DNA of 64,000 nucleotides from Mesonia sp. K7 (GTDB lineage Bacteria > Bacteroidota > Bacteroidia > Flavobacteriales > Flavobacteriaceae): contig NZ_QKQV01000007.1 of assembly GCF_003233725.1 (NCBI RefSeq), positions 1 to 64,000 on the forward strand. The letters run 5' to 3'. Position numbers and translations under genes: made by a program. Shown here piece after piece: positions 1 through 9,024 of this stretch. The notes beneath the pieces are model-generated. The model searched no databases, had not been told where the DNA came from, and worked only from the letters and a program-made list of their open reading frames with translations. How positions within the stretch are numbered: the first letter of the stretch is position 1; the number at the start of each line of letters is the position of its first letter.

Positions 1-30
1 TGCTTATTGTGGGAGAGTAGGTCGCCGCCT
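1..30 (+). rRNA. rrf: 5S ribosomal RNA, 3' end only (partial)
   Basis: The first 29 bases match the conserved 3' end of Bacteroidota 5S rRNA, including GGGAGAGTAGGTCGCCGCC, and a terminator hairpin follows at once. The rest of the gene and the rRNA operon would lie left of the window. The exact last base is uncertain by a few nucleotides. Confidence 0.8.
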
Positions 31-35
31 TTTTT

Positions 36-66
36 AAGCCCTCATCTTTTGATGGGGGCTTTTTGT
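36..66 (+). terminator. Rho-independent terminator of the rRNA operon
   Basis: An 11-bp stem (AAGCCCTCATC with GATGGGGGCTT, one G-U pair) closes a TTTT loop and is followed by a T run. It lies just after the 5S end. Confidence 0.85.
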
Positions 67-151
67 TTTTATGGACTCCTATAGAAACAATACCAAACAA
101 AAAACCCGATGAAAACTCATCGGGTGGTTTTCCTTATTTTTGGAATAAAGC

Positions 152-940
152 CTATTTCCACTCTTCAGGAATTTCACAAACCGGTATCGGAATCATTTTA
201 TGAAGGTTGGCTCGGTGTCGTTGTTGGTATATTTTAAAAACTTCCGCTTGACGACCCGAAAAATCATCTAAAATCTTTCCTTGGGCAACTATTTTCATCG
301 CCCATTCCAGTTCGTCGTATGAAGCACCAATTTGGTCTTCATCGGTTCTGCTGTCGCCAAATAAACCATCGGTTGGAGCTGCTTTTTGTATCGAACTCAC
401 AACGCCAAGGTACTCCGCGACAGCGTAAACTTCACTTTTCATCAAATCGGCAATCGGACTCAAATCGACACCGCCGTCACCATATTTAGTGAAAAATCCT
501 ACACCAAAATCTTCAACTTTGTTTCCTGTTCCGCAAACTAAAAATCCGTTAATTCCTGCCAAATAATAAAGTGTGGTCATACGTAACCTTGCACGGGTAT
601 TGGCAAGTGAAAGTTGATAGCTGTCTTCATTTTTGGCAACAGGCAAACTCGCTTTGATGCTTTCGAACGCATTTGTTAAATCTAGGTCTTCGTTAAGGAC
701 ATTGTCATAATTTTCCATCAACCAGTCGATATGTTCTTGCGCACGATTTACCTGACTCTTTGCTTGATGTATGGGCAATTCTACACACAGAGTGGGTAAA
801 CCAGTCCTGGCACAAAGGGTTGAAGTTACCGCAGAGTCAATTCCACCACTGATTCCAACCACAAAACCTTTAGTTTTACTTTTTTCAACATAATTTTTTA
901 GCCAATTGGTGATGTGTTGTACAACTTTTTCGGTTTGCAT
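152..940 (-). CDS. nadE: NH3-dependent NAD+ synthetase
   Basis: Catalyses the last step of NAD synthesis, amidating nicotinic acid adenine dinucleotide with ATP and ammonia in the cytoplasm. The 262-aa product has the ATP-pyrophosphatase P-loop SGGIDS at residues 31-36 and the downstream FGVGFFTKYGDGGVDLSPI region that binds the substrate. Its length fits the short ammonia-dependent class; there is no nitrilase-like glutaminase domain, so ammonia must come from elsewhere. It is divergent from gldB, an arrangement also found in other flavobacteria. A candidate -7 box (TATTTTTG on the minus strand, 971-978) lies about 30 bases upstream of the start. Confidence 0.96.
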   Translation of the reverse strand: MQTEKVVQHITNWLKNYVEKSKTKGFVVGISGGIDSAVTSTLCARTGLPTLCVELPIHQAKSQVNRAQEHIDWLMENYDNVLNEDLDLTNAFESIKASLPVAKNEDSYQLSLANTRARLRMTTLYYLAGINGFLVCGTGNKVEDFGVGFFTKYGDGGVDLSPIADLMKSEVYAVAEYLGVVSSIQKAAPTDGLFGDSRTDEDQIGASYDELEWAMKIVAQGKILDDFSGRQAEVFKIYQQRHRANLHKMIPIPVCEIPEEWK

Positions 941-966
941 GACGTTGTTTTTTTAGGTTACCTTTG
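935..966 (+). promoter_or_regulatory. Promoter of gldB-gldC
   Basis: TTG at 935-937, a 21-base spacer and TACCTTTG at 959-966 match the Bacteroidota TTG/TAnnTTTG promoter. The gldB ATG follows at 999. The -33 element overlaps the first codons of divergent nadE. Confidence 0.65.
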
Positions 967-970
967 TCAA

Positions 971-978
971 CAAAAATA
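971..978 (-). promoter_or_regulatory. -7 box of the nadE promoter
   Basis: Minus-strand TATTTTTG matches TAnnTTTG and lies 30 bases upstream of the nadE ATG. No clear TTG is seen at the -33 distance. Confidence 0.45.
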
Positions 979-998
979 AGCAAAGCGAAAGAAATAAT

Positions 999-1955
999 AT
1001 GAAAAATCTTATTCCTCTATTTTTTGTACTTTTTTTAGTTTCCTGTCAGGAAGACAATAAATTGGAAGCAGAAATTGCAACAATTCCTATGGATGTTGAA
1101 GTGCATCGTTTTGACCAAAAATTTGCGAAAGCAACTCCAGAAACTTTACCACACCTGAAGGACGAATATCCGTATTTGTTTCCAGAAAATATTGCTGATT
1201 CGGTTTGGGTCGAAATGTTGAGTGATACTTTGCAAAATGAGTTAGAAAGTGAAGTGAATATCGCTTTCGCGGATTTTAACTCAGAAACAGAAGAACTAGA
1301 AAATGCTTTTCGTCATTTTAAATACTATTTCCCAGAGTTTATAACACCAAAAGTGGTGACGGTAATTTCTGAAGTAGATTATCGAAATAAAGTGATTGCA
1401 GCAGATGATTTACTTTTAATAGGTTTAGATAATTATTTAGGCGAAGACCATAAGTTTTACGTAGGCATACAAGATTACATCGCCAAAAATCTTAAAAAAG
1501 AACGTATTGTAAATGACGTTGTTGAAGTTTATGGCAAGCAACTGATCAATCAACCGAAAGATCGTACTTTCTTAGCGCAAATGGTTTACTACGGAAAAAT
1601 TCTTTACCTAAAAGACAAAATACTTCCCGAGAGTTCAGATGCTTTAAAAATAGGTTATACAGAAAAAGAAATGGACTGGGCAAATACTAATGAGGAAGAA
1701 ATTTGGCGTTATTTTATCGAAAACGAATTGTTGTACGACACCGATTCACAGTTACAATCTCGTTTTATCAATTTGGCTCCTTTCAGTAAGTTTAGGTTGC
1801 AGTTAGATAATGAAAGTCCACCACAATTGGGGCAATACATCGGTTGGCAGATTGTACGACAATTTGCTGAGAAAAATGAAGCGATGAGTCTTCGGAAAGT
1901 CTTAAATTTGCCAGCTAAAACCATTTTTGAAAATTCAAGTTACAGACCAAAATAA
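999..1955 (+). CDS. gldB: Gliding motility lipoprotein GldB
   Basis: A 318-aa lipoprotein of the flavobacterial gliding apparatus. The signal peptide ends in the lipobox LVSC with Cys16 as the lipidated residue, followed by an acidic sequence (QEDN) as expected for an anchored envelope lipoprotein. The rest matches the GldB family in length and in motifs such as EVHRFDQKF near residue 34 and the C-terminal GQYIGWQIVRQF. In Flavobacterium johnsoniae gldB is required for gliding, which is tied to the type IX secretion machinery. Six bases separate it from gldC, and the two share the promoter at 935-966. The molecular function of GldB is not established. Confidence 0.92.
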   Translation: MKNLIPLFFVLFLVSCQEDNKLEAEIATIPMDVEVHRFDQKFAKATPETLPHLKDEYPYLFPENIADSVWVEMLSDTLQNELESEVNIAFADFNSETEELENAFRHFKYYFPEFITPKVVTVISEVDYRNKVIAADDLLLIGLDNYLGEDHKFYVGIQDYIAKNLKKERIVNDVVEVYGKQLINQPKDRTFLAQMVYYGKILYLKDKILPESSDALKIGYTEKEMDWANTNEEEIWRYFIENELLYDTDSQLQSRFINLAPFSKFRLQLDNESPPQLGQYIGWQIVRQFAEKNEAMSLRKVLNLPAKTIFENSSYRPK

Positions 1956-1960
1956 GCTAG

Positions 1961-2293
1961 ATGAACAAGAAATCTGAAATAAAAATACAAGTAGAAGTAG
2001 ACGAAAATAATATTCCTGAGAATTTACACTGGACGGCTCGTGATGGTGGCGTTGCCAACGAAAAAGCCAAAGCCATGTTGCTCTCTATTTGGGACAGCAA
2101 AGCCCAGGAAACCTTACGGATCGATTTGTGGACAAAAGATATGCCCGTAGATGAAATGAAAGTTTTCTTTCATCAAACTTTAGTAGCGATGAGCGATACG
2201 TTTTACCGTGCGACCGACGACCAAAAAATGATGGAAACCATGAAGGATTTCTGTGATTATTTTGCCGATAAACTAGAGTTGAAAAAGAATTAA
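1961..2293 (+). CDS. gldC: Gliding motility protein GldC
   Basis: A 110-aa soluble protein with no signal peptide or membrane segment. It matches the GldC family throughout (an N-terminal [23 protein letters not shown] stretch split over residues 7-29, then a C-terminal helical half). Family knowledge: GldC supports gliding in Flavobacterium but is less strictly required than GldB, and is thought to act in the cytoplasm. It directly follows gldB in an operon and ends four bases into the 3' end of convergent engB. Confidence 0.92.
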   Translation: MNKKSEIKIQVEVDENNIPENLHWTARDGGVANEKAKAMLLSIWDSKAQETLRIDLWTKDMPVDEMKVFFHQTLVAMSDTFYRATDDQKMMETMKDFCDYFADKLELKKN

Positions 2294-2889
2294 TTCAATG
2301 AATTATTAATCTCTCCAATATAGTTCAACACTTCATCGGCTCCAATTTTATTAGAGGAAGAAGTCAAAAAATAAGGCGGTAATTCTTCCCATGTTTCCAA
2401 AAGAGTAGCGTTATAACTATTGATTTTATTTTCTAAGGCTTTGGGTTTTACTTTGTCGATTTTAGTAAAAATAATCGCAAAAGGAATCGCGTTTTCTCCC
2501 AACCATTGCATAAACTCCAAATCTATTTTTTGCGGCTCGTGCCTACTGTCAATTAACACAAATGCCGATATCAGTTGTTTACGTTTGTTAAAATAGTCGG
2601 TAATAAACTTCTGGAAAGTCTTTTTGGATTGTTTGCTTACTCTGGCATAACCATAACCTGGTAAATCTACCAAATGCCAGTTTCCGTTAATCAAAAAATG
2701 ATTGATAAGCTGTGTTTTTCCAGGTCTTGCAGAAGTTTTTGCAAGATTTTTTCTGTTGGTCAACATATTGATGAGCGAAGATTTCCCAACATTACTACGG
2801 CCGATAAAGGCATATTCTGGCAAGTTGTTGTTAGGGCATTTAGCGACATCGCTATTGCTCATCACAAAAGTAGCCGACTTGATTTCCAT
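2290..2889 (-). CDS. engB: Ribosome biogenesis GTPase YsxC/EngB
   Basis: A 199-aa GTPase of the EngB (YihA) family, needed for assembly of the large ribosomal subunit. Visible motifs are the P-loop GRSNVGKS at residues 30-37, the G2 threonine region around 58, G3 DLPG at 75-78 and G4 TKID at 142-145. Length is normal for the family. It starts three bases after the stop of the upstream alpha/beta hydrolase gene, so the two form one minus-strand transcript. Confidence 0.95.
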   Translation of the reverse strand: MEIKSATFVMSNSDVAKCPNNNLPEYAFIGRSNVGKSSLINMLTNRKNLAKTSARPGKTQLINHFLINGNWHLVDLPGYGYARVSKQSKKTFQKFITDYFNKRKQLISAFVLIDSRHEPQKIDLEFMQWLGENAIPFAIIFTKIDKVKPKALENKINSYNATLLETWEELPPYFLTSSSNKIGADEVLNYIGEINNSLN

Positions 2890-2892
2890 AGC

Positions 2893-3657
2893 TTAAAACT
2901 TTTTGCGTTGCAGCCATTTTAATAAAATCGCGTTGAATTCATCAGGGTGTTCCATCATTGCGGCGTGACCACATTTGTCTATCCAATACAAATGGGAATC
3001 GGGTAATAAATCGTGAAATTCTTCTGCCACTCGAGGTGGAGTTACATTATCTTGCTTTCCCCAAATAATGCAAGTTGGCGTCTTCATTTTAGGCAAATCT
3101 TTAGCCATATTGTGGCGTATTGCACTTTTTGCAATCGCTAAAGTTTTGATAAGCTTGTTGCGATCGTTTACAGTTGCATAAACCTCATCTACAATTTCTT
3201 TGGTCGCTACTTTTGGATCATAAAAAACGTTTTCTGCTTTTTTCTTGATGTAATCGTAATCGCCTCTTTTGGGATACGTTTCACCCATTGCACTTTCGTA
3301 AAGACCAGAACTTCCCGTAATAACCAAGGCTTTTATTGATTCAGGGTAAAGTTTGGTGGCCAACAAAGCAATGTGTCCGCCAAGCGAGTTCCCTAAAAGA
3401 ATCACTTCATCATAGCCTTTGTGATCGATAAACTCTTTAATGAATTTTGCAAAATTACCGACACTCGTTTTAAGAAGTGACATGGTATAGAGCGGTAACT
3501 CTGGGATAACAACTTTATAACCGTGTTGCGGAAAAAAATGAGTGACTCCATCAAAATTACTCAATCCACCCATCAAACCGTGAAGAACAATAATTGGAGT
3601 TCCTTCTCCAATTTCTAAGTAGGTAAACTTCCCTTCCGATTTAAGATGTTTTTCCAT
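2893..3657 (-). CDS. Alpha/beta-fold hydrolase
   Basis: A 254-aa cytoplasmic hydrolase with a complete triad: nucleophile Ser91 in GNSLGG, Asp203 in GKQDNVTPP and His231 in KCGHAAMMEHP. The oxyanion-hole motif HGLMGG is at residues 26-31. It belongs to the broad family of small-ester, MhpC-like or aminoacrylate hydrolases; the substrate cannot be read from the sequence. It is the first gene of the operon with engB, a pairing seen in related genomes. A TATATTTG -7 box on the minus strand lies at 3682-3689. Confidence 0.85.
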   Translation of the reverse strand: MEKHLKSEGKFTYLEIGEGTPIIVLHGLMGGLSNFDGVTHFFPQHGYKVVIPELPLYTMSLLKTSVGNFAKFIKEFIDHKGYDEVILLGNSLGGHIALLATKLYPESIKALVITGSSGLYESAMGETYPKRGDYDYIKKKAENVFYDPKVATKEIVDEVYATVNDRNKLIKTLAIAKSAIRHNMAKDLPKMKTPTCIIWGKQDNVTPPRVAEEFHDLLPDSHLYWIDKCGHAAMMEHPDEFNAILLKWLQRKKF

Positions 3658-3681
3658 TCAGTAGTTACTAGTTAGTTATCG

Positions 3682-3689
3682 CAAATATA
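3682..3689 (-). promoter_or_regulatory. -7 box of the hydrolase-engB promoter
   Basis: Minus-strand TATATTTG, a full match to TAnnTTTG, 25 bases upstream of the hydrolase ATG. No TTG at the right spacing is seen. Confidence 0.5.
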
Positions 3690-3860
3690 AATATTCTTTC
3701 ACAAGTATAGGCTTTTTAACAAAATCAAACAATTTATTTTATCACATTCAAGCAAAACTTTACCTCAATCAATTCACAATCAAGCCTCAGCAATTTTCCA
3801 TTATTTCACCAAAAAAATCAACCTTCGTAGGCTGCTTTTACTTAAAAACTTATTAACAAA

Positions 3861-3890
3861 GTGGTAAAAAGTGGTAAAAAGTGGTAAAAA
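3861..3890 (+). promoter_or_regulatory. MraZ-box operator: three direct repeats upstream of mraZ
   Basis: The 10-base unit GTGGTAAAAA occurs three times in a row with no interruption, so GTGGT recurs once per helical turn. MraZ proteins bind several short G-rich direct repeats spaced about 10 bp apart in front of their own operon, and this fits that rule. A fourth GTGGTAAA falls at 3923-3930 and supplies the mraZ start codon. The block ends 6 bases before the -7 box, so bound MraZ would cover the -33 region and repress. Confidence 0.85.
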
Positions 3891-3896
3891 AATCAA

Positions 3897-3904
3897 TATA
3901 TTTG
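3897..3904 (+). promoter_or_regulatory. -7 box of the dcw cluster promoter
   Basis: TATATTTG matches TAnnTTTG and lies 18 bases before the mraZ start. The usual TTG at -33 is absent; its place is taken by the MraZ-box repeats. Confidence 0.65.
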
Positions 3905-3922
3905 ACCTAATAAAGAAACGAA

Positions 3923-4393
3923 GTGGTAAACCTCATAGGAACATACGAATGTAAAATCGATGCAAAAGGTAGGCTCATGCTACCTTCTGCACTGAAAAAG
4001 CAATTGTTACCTGTGTTGGAAAAGGGTTTTGTTGTCAAACGCGCTGTTTTTCAGCCATGTTTAGAGATTTATCCGATGGATGAATGGAATTCGCTGATGA
4101 CGAGAGTCAATCAGTTAAACCGATTTAAAAAGAAGAACAACGACTTTATTCGTCGTTTTACTGCAGGAGTAAAAATGATTGAGATTGATGCCAACGGAAG
4201 ATTGTTGGTACCAAAAGACTTATACACTTTTGCGGGATTAGAAAAAGAAATCGTGCTGTCATCGGCGATTAACATTGTAGAAATTTGGGATAAATCGAAA
4301 TACGAAAAAGCCATAGAAGATGCCGCAGGAGATTTTGCTGATTTAGCCGAAGAAGTAATGGGAAACACAGATGATGAATTTGGAATATCATAA
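3923..4393 (+). CDS. mraZ: Division/cell wall cluster transcriptional repressor MraZ
   Basis: A 156-aa DNA-binding protein with two SpoVT/AbrB-like halves. Each holds the family DxxGR motif: DAKGRLMLP near residues 13-21 and DANGRLLVP near 89-97. In other bacteria MraZ represses its own dcw operon by binding repeats in the promoter; here the repeats are present at 3861-3890. The start is GTG at 3923, which gives the conserved beginning MVNLIGTYECKIDAKGRL. It is the first gene of the cluster and overlaps rsmH by 23 bases. Confidence 0.95.
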   Translation: MVNLIGTYECKIDAKGRLMLPSALKKQLLPVLEKGFVVKRAVFQPCLEIYPMDEWNSLMTRVNQLNRFKKKNNDFIRRFTAGVKMIEIDANGRLLVPKDLYTFAGLEKEIVLSSAINIVEIWDKSKYEKAIEDAAGDFADLAEEVMGNTDDEFGIS

Positions 4394-5285
4394 ACCGGTC
4401 TTACTACAAGAGTCTGTTGACGGATTAGGCATCCGACCAAACGGAATCTATGTAGACGTCACTTTTGGTGGCGGTGGTCATTCTTCTGAAATCCTGAAAA
4501 GACTTGGTGATAAAGGAAAACTTTTTGCTTTCGATCAAGATAAAGACGCGCAAGCCAATATTATAGACGATGCACGATTTGCACTTATTCCGGAAAACTT
4601 CAGGTACCTCAAAAAATTCTTACGCTTTCACGGAATTAAAAAAGTTGATGGTATTCTAGGTGATTTTGGCGTTTCTTCACATCAATTCGATGTGGCAGAA
4701 AGAGGTTTCTCCACCCGATTTGATGGCGAGCTCGATATGCGCATGAACCAAGAAAGCGAGCTTTCGGCTTATCAAGTGATTAATAATTATGCTGAAGCGG
4801 ATTTGCGTCAAGTGTTTTACGAATACGGCGAACTGAAAAACGCACCAAAACTAGCGCGAACAATTGTAGAAAGCAGAAGTAAGCAGCCTATAAGAACCAG
4901 TGAGCAACTAAAAGAGCTATTAATGCCTTTGCTGTTTAAAGGAAAAGAGTTTAAAATTTTAGCACAGATTTTCCAAGCCATTCGCATTGAAGTCAACCAA
5001 GAAATACAAGTGCTGAAAGAGTTTCTGCAGCAAACCGAAGAAGTATTAAAACCAGGTGGAAGATTGAGCTTGATTTCTTATCACTCACTAGAAGATAGAT
5101 TAGTAAAAAGGTACATTAGAAGTGGTTTGTTTGAAGGTGAACCCGAAAGAGATTTCTATGGAAATATTAGAGTTCCTTTCAAGAAAGTGGGTGGTTTGAT
5201 CATTCCTTCGGAAGAGGAGAAAGAAAAAAACAACAGAGCGAGAAGTGCCAAATTACGAATAGCAGAAAGATTAAAAGATGAGTAG
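4371..5285 (+). CDS. rsmH: 16S rRNA (cytosine-1402-N4)-methyltransferase
   Basis: Methylates N4 of C1402 in the 16S rRNA decoding centre, using S-adenosylmethionine. The 304-aa product starts with the family sequence YHKPVLLQESVDGL. It has the SAM-binding motif VDVTFGGGGHS near residues 28-38 and the C-terminal SYHSLEDR and NNRARSAKLR blocks. Two ATGs stand in tandem (4371 and 4374); either could be used. It overlaps mraZ upstream and ftsL by 8 bases downstream, as usual for the second gene of a dcw cluster. Confidence 0.96.
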   Translation: MMNLEYHKPVLLQESVDGLGIRPNGIYVDVTFGGGGHSSEILKRLGDKGKLFAFDQDKDAQANIIDDARFALIPENFRYLKKFLRFHGIKKVDGILGDFGVSSHQFDVAERGFSTRFDGELDMRMNQESELSAYQVINNYAEADLRQVFYEYGELKNAPKLARTIVESRSKQPIRTSEQLKELLMPLLFKGKEFKILAQIFQAIRIEVNQEIQVLKEFLQQTEEVLKPGGRLSLISYHSLEDRLVKRYIRSGLFEGEPERDFYGNIRVPFKKVGGLIIPSEEEKEKNNRARSAKLRIAERLKDE

Positions 5286-5592
5286 GGTTTACGATTTTTT
5301 AAAAGGGAAATTTCTGATTAGTGATGACGCGATACATAACTGGCGTTTCATTTTGTTTTGTACAGCTTTGGCAATTTTTATGATTGCTTGTTCGCACGAT
5401 GCAGAACGAAAAGTGCATCAGATTGCTCAACTCAATAAAGAAGTAAAAGACTTAAGGTCAGAATCGATAGAAGCAAAGAAAAACGTGATGAAACTCAAAA
5501 TGAAATCGGCGGTAGAAGAAAAAGTATTGCCCTTGGGAATCATTACCGCTAACGAACCGCCAAAAAAACTTAAAATCTTAGTAGAAAAATAA
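5278..5592 (+). CDS. ftsL: FtsL-like cell division protein
   Basis: A 104-aa bitopic membrane protein: a short cytoplasmic N-terminus, one membrane segment at about residues 25-39, then a charged, heptad-rich helix (about 45-80) that is probably a coiled coil. Sequence similarity in this family is low, so the call rests on size, topology and position between rsmH and ftsI, where ftsL always sits. FtsL joins FtsQ and FtsB in the complex that activates FtsWI septal peptidoglycan synthesis. Its stop overlaps the ftsI start by one base (TAATG). Confidence 0.85.
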   Translation: MSRVYDFLKGKFLISDDAIHNWRFILFCTALAIFMIACSHDAERKVHQIAQLNKEVKDLRSESIEAKKNVMKLKMKSAVEEKVLPLGIITANEPPKKLKILVEK

Positions 5593-7556
5593 TGACCACA
5601 GAAAAAAAGGTGTTGAATAGACTTTACATCATCGCGGCAGGAATTTTCTTGTTTGCGGTTGCTATTGCTGTAAAGTTGGTCAATATACAAGTGGTCGAAG
5701 GTGATAAATACCGTGAACTATCAGAACAAAGGGTTTTCAAAAGTTTTGTAATTCCTGCCAACAGAGGAAACCTTTACGATGCCAACGGAAATTTATTGGC
5801 GATTTCAGTACCCGAATATGAAATAAGGTTTGATGCCGAAACCGTTTCTCAGGAAAATTTTGAAAAAAATTTGATGCCACTTTCTAAAGAGTTGGGAAAA
5901 ATGTTTGGTAAACCAGCCAGTCATTATGCGGCAAGACTAAGAAAAGCGAGAATAGACAAGAACCGATATTACCTTATCGAAAAGAATGTAGGTTACTCTG
6001 ATTATATCAAAATCAAGAGTTTTCCGATGTTTGAGTTGGGTGCTTACAAGGGTGGTTTTATTGCTGAGCAACATACGGTAAGAGAATTGCCTTTAGGAAA
6101 AATTGCCGAAAGAACTGTAGGACGCGGTCAAGCCGGATTAGAAGGTGCTTACAACGAATATTTAACAGGTCAAGACGGAAGAAGGCTTAAGCAAAAAATT
6201 GCTAAAGGGCAATGGAAACCGATTGGCGATGAAAATGAGTTGGAGCCAGAAGATGGTCTCGATGTGGTTTCTACCATCGATATTTCTATTCAAGACATTG
6301 CGCATCACGCTTTATTAGGTCAATTGGAAAAATACAAAGCCGATCACGGAACAGTTGTCGTGATGGAGACCAAAACAGGTGAGATCAAAGCCATGGCGAA
6401 CTTAGGTCGTACCGAAGAAGGAAAATATTATGAAAAGAGAAATTATGCCATTTGGGAATCGCAAGAGCCAGGATCAACCTATAAGTTGATGACTTTGGTG
6501 GCAGCACTCGAGGACAAAGTAGTCGATTCTGCTGATGTTTTTGATTCTGAAGGTGGAAAAATAAAATATTACGACCGTACGGTAAAAGATTCGCGTGTTG
6601 GTGGTTACGGTGAAATTACTGTTGCTAAAGCGTTTGAAGTATCCTCAAACACGGTTTTTTCAAAATTTATTGTCGAAGGTTATAAGGACAATCCAGAAAA
6701 ACTGGTGAACCGTCTCAACTATATGGGCTTAAACCAAAAAATTGGCCTAGAAATAAAAGGAGAAGGAACTCCAACAATTCCGCATCCGGATGATAAAAAC
6801 TGGTATGGGACGACACTTCCGTGGATGTCTTTTGGTTACGGAGTGACGATTACGCCTTTGCAAACCTTAGCTTTTTATAATGCTATTGCAAATGATGGCG
6901 TTATGATCAAACCAAGATTAATCAAAGAGATAAGAAATAGAGATCAAGTGATTCAGAAGTTTGAAGAAGGTCAGATCAAAAACACGATTTGTTCGAAAGA
7001 GACGGCGGCTGTAGTTCGAGAAATGATGAAAAATACGGTTATCAGAGGAACGGCAGCAAATATTCATACCGAAGATTTTAGTATGGCAGGAAAAACGGGA
7101 ACGTGTTTGACAGGTTATGGGAAAAACAAATCAGGCGAATATGTTTCTTCGTTTGCGGGTTATTTTCCAGCGGAAAACCCGCAATATTCCTGTATTGTTG
7201 TGATTACCAAACCCGATAAAAGTATTGGTTATTACGGAAATATTGTGGCAGCGCCGGTTTTCAAAAAAATTGCCAAAGAAATTTATACCGACACGCCAAA
7301 TGTGCAAGAGGTAAAACCATCCGAAAATTTGAAAAGACAAATCGATAAGAGTTTTAACGGCTATTACGATATCACCCAAAACTATAAAACAGTCATGCCG
7401 AATGTCACAGGTTTACCAGCGATGGATGCGGTTTCTATTTTAGAAAATTTAGGCTTGACCGTAAAAGTTTCTGGAATGGGTAAGGTTACCAAGCAATCGG
7501 TCGCTAAAGGAGAAAAAATAAAGTCGAACCAAATCATTTTTTTACAAACAAGTTGA
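5592..7556 (+). CDS. ftsI: Septal peptidoglycan transpeptidase FtsI (PBP3) with C-terminal PASTA domain
   Basis: Class B penicillin-binding protein of 654 aa that cross-links septal peptidoglycan with FtsW. Order: cytoplasmic tail, membrane anchor at about residues 11-31, dimerisation domain starting at NRGNLYD (57-63), then the transpeptidase domain with catalytic Ser295 in STYK, the SSN motif in FEVSSNTVF and the KTGT motif in MAGKTGTC. A PASTA domain fills about the last 60 residues (VMPNVTGLPAMDAVSILENLG). PASTA tails are common in Bacteroidota FtsI, unlike that of E. coli. The stop overlaps the murE TTG start by four bases, indicating translational coupling. Confidence 0.95.
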   Translation: MTTEKKVLNRLYIIAAGIFLFAVAIAVKLVNIQVVEGDKYRELSEQRVFKSFVIPANRGNLYDANGNLLAISVPEYEIRFDAETVSQENFEKNLMPLSKELGKMFGKPASHYAARLRKARIDKNRYYLIEKNVGYSDYIKIKSFPMFELGAYKGGFIAEQHTVRELPLGKIAERTVGRGQAGLEGAYNEYLTGQDGRRLKQKIAKGQWKPIGDENELEPEDGLDVVSTIDISIQDIAHHALLGQLEKYKADHGTVVVMETKTGEIKAMANLGRTEEGKYYEKRNYAIWESQEPGSTYKLMTLVAALEDKVVDSADVFDSEGGKIKYYDRTVKDSRVGGYGEITVAKAFEVSSNTVFSKFIVEGYKDNPEKLVNRLNYMGLNQKIGLEIKGEGTPTIPHPDDKNWYGTTLPWMSFGYGVTITPLQTLAFYNAIANDGVMIKPRLIKEIRNRDQVIQKFEEGQIKNTICSKETAAVVREMMKNTVIRGTAANIHTEDFSMAGKTGTCLTGYGKNKSGEYVSSFAGYFPAENPQYSCIVVITKPDKSIGYYGNIVAAPVFKKIAKEIYTDTPNVQEVKPSENLKRQIDKSFNGYYDITQNYKTVMPNVTGLPAMDAVSILENLGLTVKVSGMGKVTKQSVAKGEKIKSNQIIFLQTS

Positions 7557-9019
7557 TTTTTTTAAAAGACATATTATATAAAGTAGCTATCAATTCTGTG
7601 GTGGGAAATACGAATATCAGTATCAATAACCTGTATTTCGATTCGCAGAAAGTAGAACTCAATGATGTTTTTATTGCTATAAAAGGCGAAAATGCAGATG
7701 GCCATAATTACATCAAAAGTGCAGAGGATAATGGAGCTTTGGCGATTATTTGTGAGCAATTACCAGCGAGACAAGTAAGTGGCATCACTTACGTTGAAGT
7801 GGAAAATTCAAAAAGAGCTTTGGCAATCATAGCAAGCAATTATTACGGAAACCCCTCTTCAAAATTAAAACTTGTGGGGATTACCGGAACCAACGGTAAG
7901 ACCACCGTTTCGACACTGTTGTACCAACTTTTTACCAATTTAGGTTATAAAACAGGTCTGATTTCTACCATTAAAATTATGGTGGCAGATCAAGAGTATG
8001 CAACCTATCTCACCACGCCAGATTCACTTGCCATCAATAAATATTTGGCAGAAATGGTAGAAGAAGGTGTCGATTATTGCTTTATGGAAGTAAGCTCACA
8101 CGGGATTGCTCAGCATAGAACAACTGCTTTACAATTTGCAGGTGGAGTGTTCACCAACCTTTCTCACGACCATCTCGATTATCATAAAACATTTAAAGAA
8201 TATCGGGATGTGAAGAAAATATTCTTTGATGAATTGTCTAAAAATGCATTTGCACTCACCAATCAAGATGATAAAAACGGTGAATTTATGGTGCAAAACA
8301 CCATTGCTAACAAGAAAACTTATGCTTTAAAAACCAACGCCGATTACAAAGCACATATTTTAGAAAACGAAATCAGCGGATTGTTACTTAAAATAAACAA
8401 CCACGAAGTTTGGACGAAGCTTATCGGAAGTTTTAATGCATATAACTTAACAGCCATTTTCGCTGTAGCGGATTTACTTGGAGTTGATATGTTAGAAAAT
8501 CTCCGCCACTTAAGTCAACTAAATTCTGTGAGCGGAAGATTTCAGTATTTCATTTCCGATAAAGAAAAAGTCACGGCGATTGTAGATTATGCACACACAC
8601 CTGATGCGCTTAAAAACGTTTTGGATACCATCAACACGATAAGAACCAAAAACGAGACTTTGATTACCGTTGTGGGTTGTGGTGGAAATAGAGATGCTAC
8701 CAAAAGACCAAAAATGGCACATATCGCTTCCGCAAATAGCGATAAAAGCATTTTTACGAGTGACAACCCTAGAAACGAAGATCCTGATGCCATCATTAGA
8801 GATATGGAAAAAGGCGTTGAGTCGCAACATGTGTCGAAAGTCATTTCGATCGCAGACCGGAAACAAGCCATCCAAACCGCATGTGTTTTGGCCAACAAAA
8901 ATGACATCATTCTTATTGCAGGAAAAGGTCACGAAACTTATCAAATTATCAAAAATGAACGATTGGATTTTGATGATATGAAAATTGTAAAAGAAATTTT
9001 AGAACAACTCGATAAATAA
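7553..9019 (+). CDS. murE: UDP-MurNAc-L-Ala-D-Glu: meso-diaminopimelate ligase
   Basis: Adds the third amino acid to the peptidoglycan stem peptide in the cytoplasm. The 488-aa product has the ATP motif GTNGKTT at residues 112-118, the conserved [12 protein letters not shown] and a DNPR motif at 404-407. DNPR marks the meso-diaminopimelate-specific class rather than the L-lysine class, so the wall should be of the DAP type. The start is TTG at 7553 inside the ftsI stop (TTGA); no in-frame ATG lies near the N-terminus, and TTG gives the family's usual beginning (KDILYKV). Confidence 0.95.
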   Translation: MIFLKDILYKVAINSVVGNTNISINNLYFDSQKVELNDVFIAIKGENADGHNYIKSAEDNGALAIICEQLPARQVSGITYVEVENSKRALAIIASNYYGNPSSKLKLVGITGTNGKTTVSTLLYQLFTNLGYKTGLISTIKIMVADQEYATYLTTPDSLAINKYLAEMVEEGVDYCFMEVSSHGIAQHRTTALQFAGGVFTNLSHDHLDYHKTFKEYRDVKKIFFDELSKNAFALTNQDDKNGEFMVQNTIANKKTYALKTNADYKAHILENEISGLLLKINNHEVWTKLIGSFNAYNLTAIFAVADLLGVDMLENLRHLSQLNSVSGRFQYFISDKEKVTAIVDYAHTPDALKNVLDTINTIRTKNETLITVVGCGGNRDATKRPKMAHIASANSDKSIFTSDNPRNEDPDAIIRDMEKGVESQHVSKVISIADRKQAIQTACVLANKNDIILIAGKGHETYQIIKNERLDFDDMKIVKEILEQLDK

Positions 9020-9024
9020 AAACT

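Noticed and set aside
8519-8981. Three overlapping open frames inside murE
   Set aside because: murE is an intact, fully matching gene over this stretch; the others are shadows without family features.
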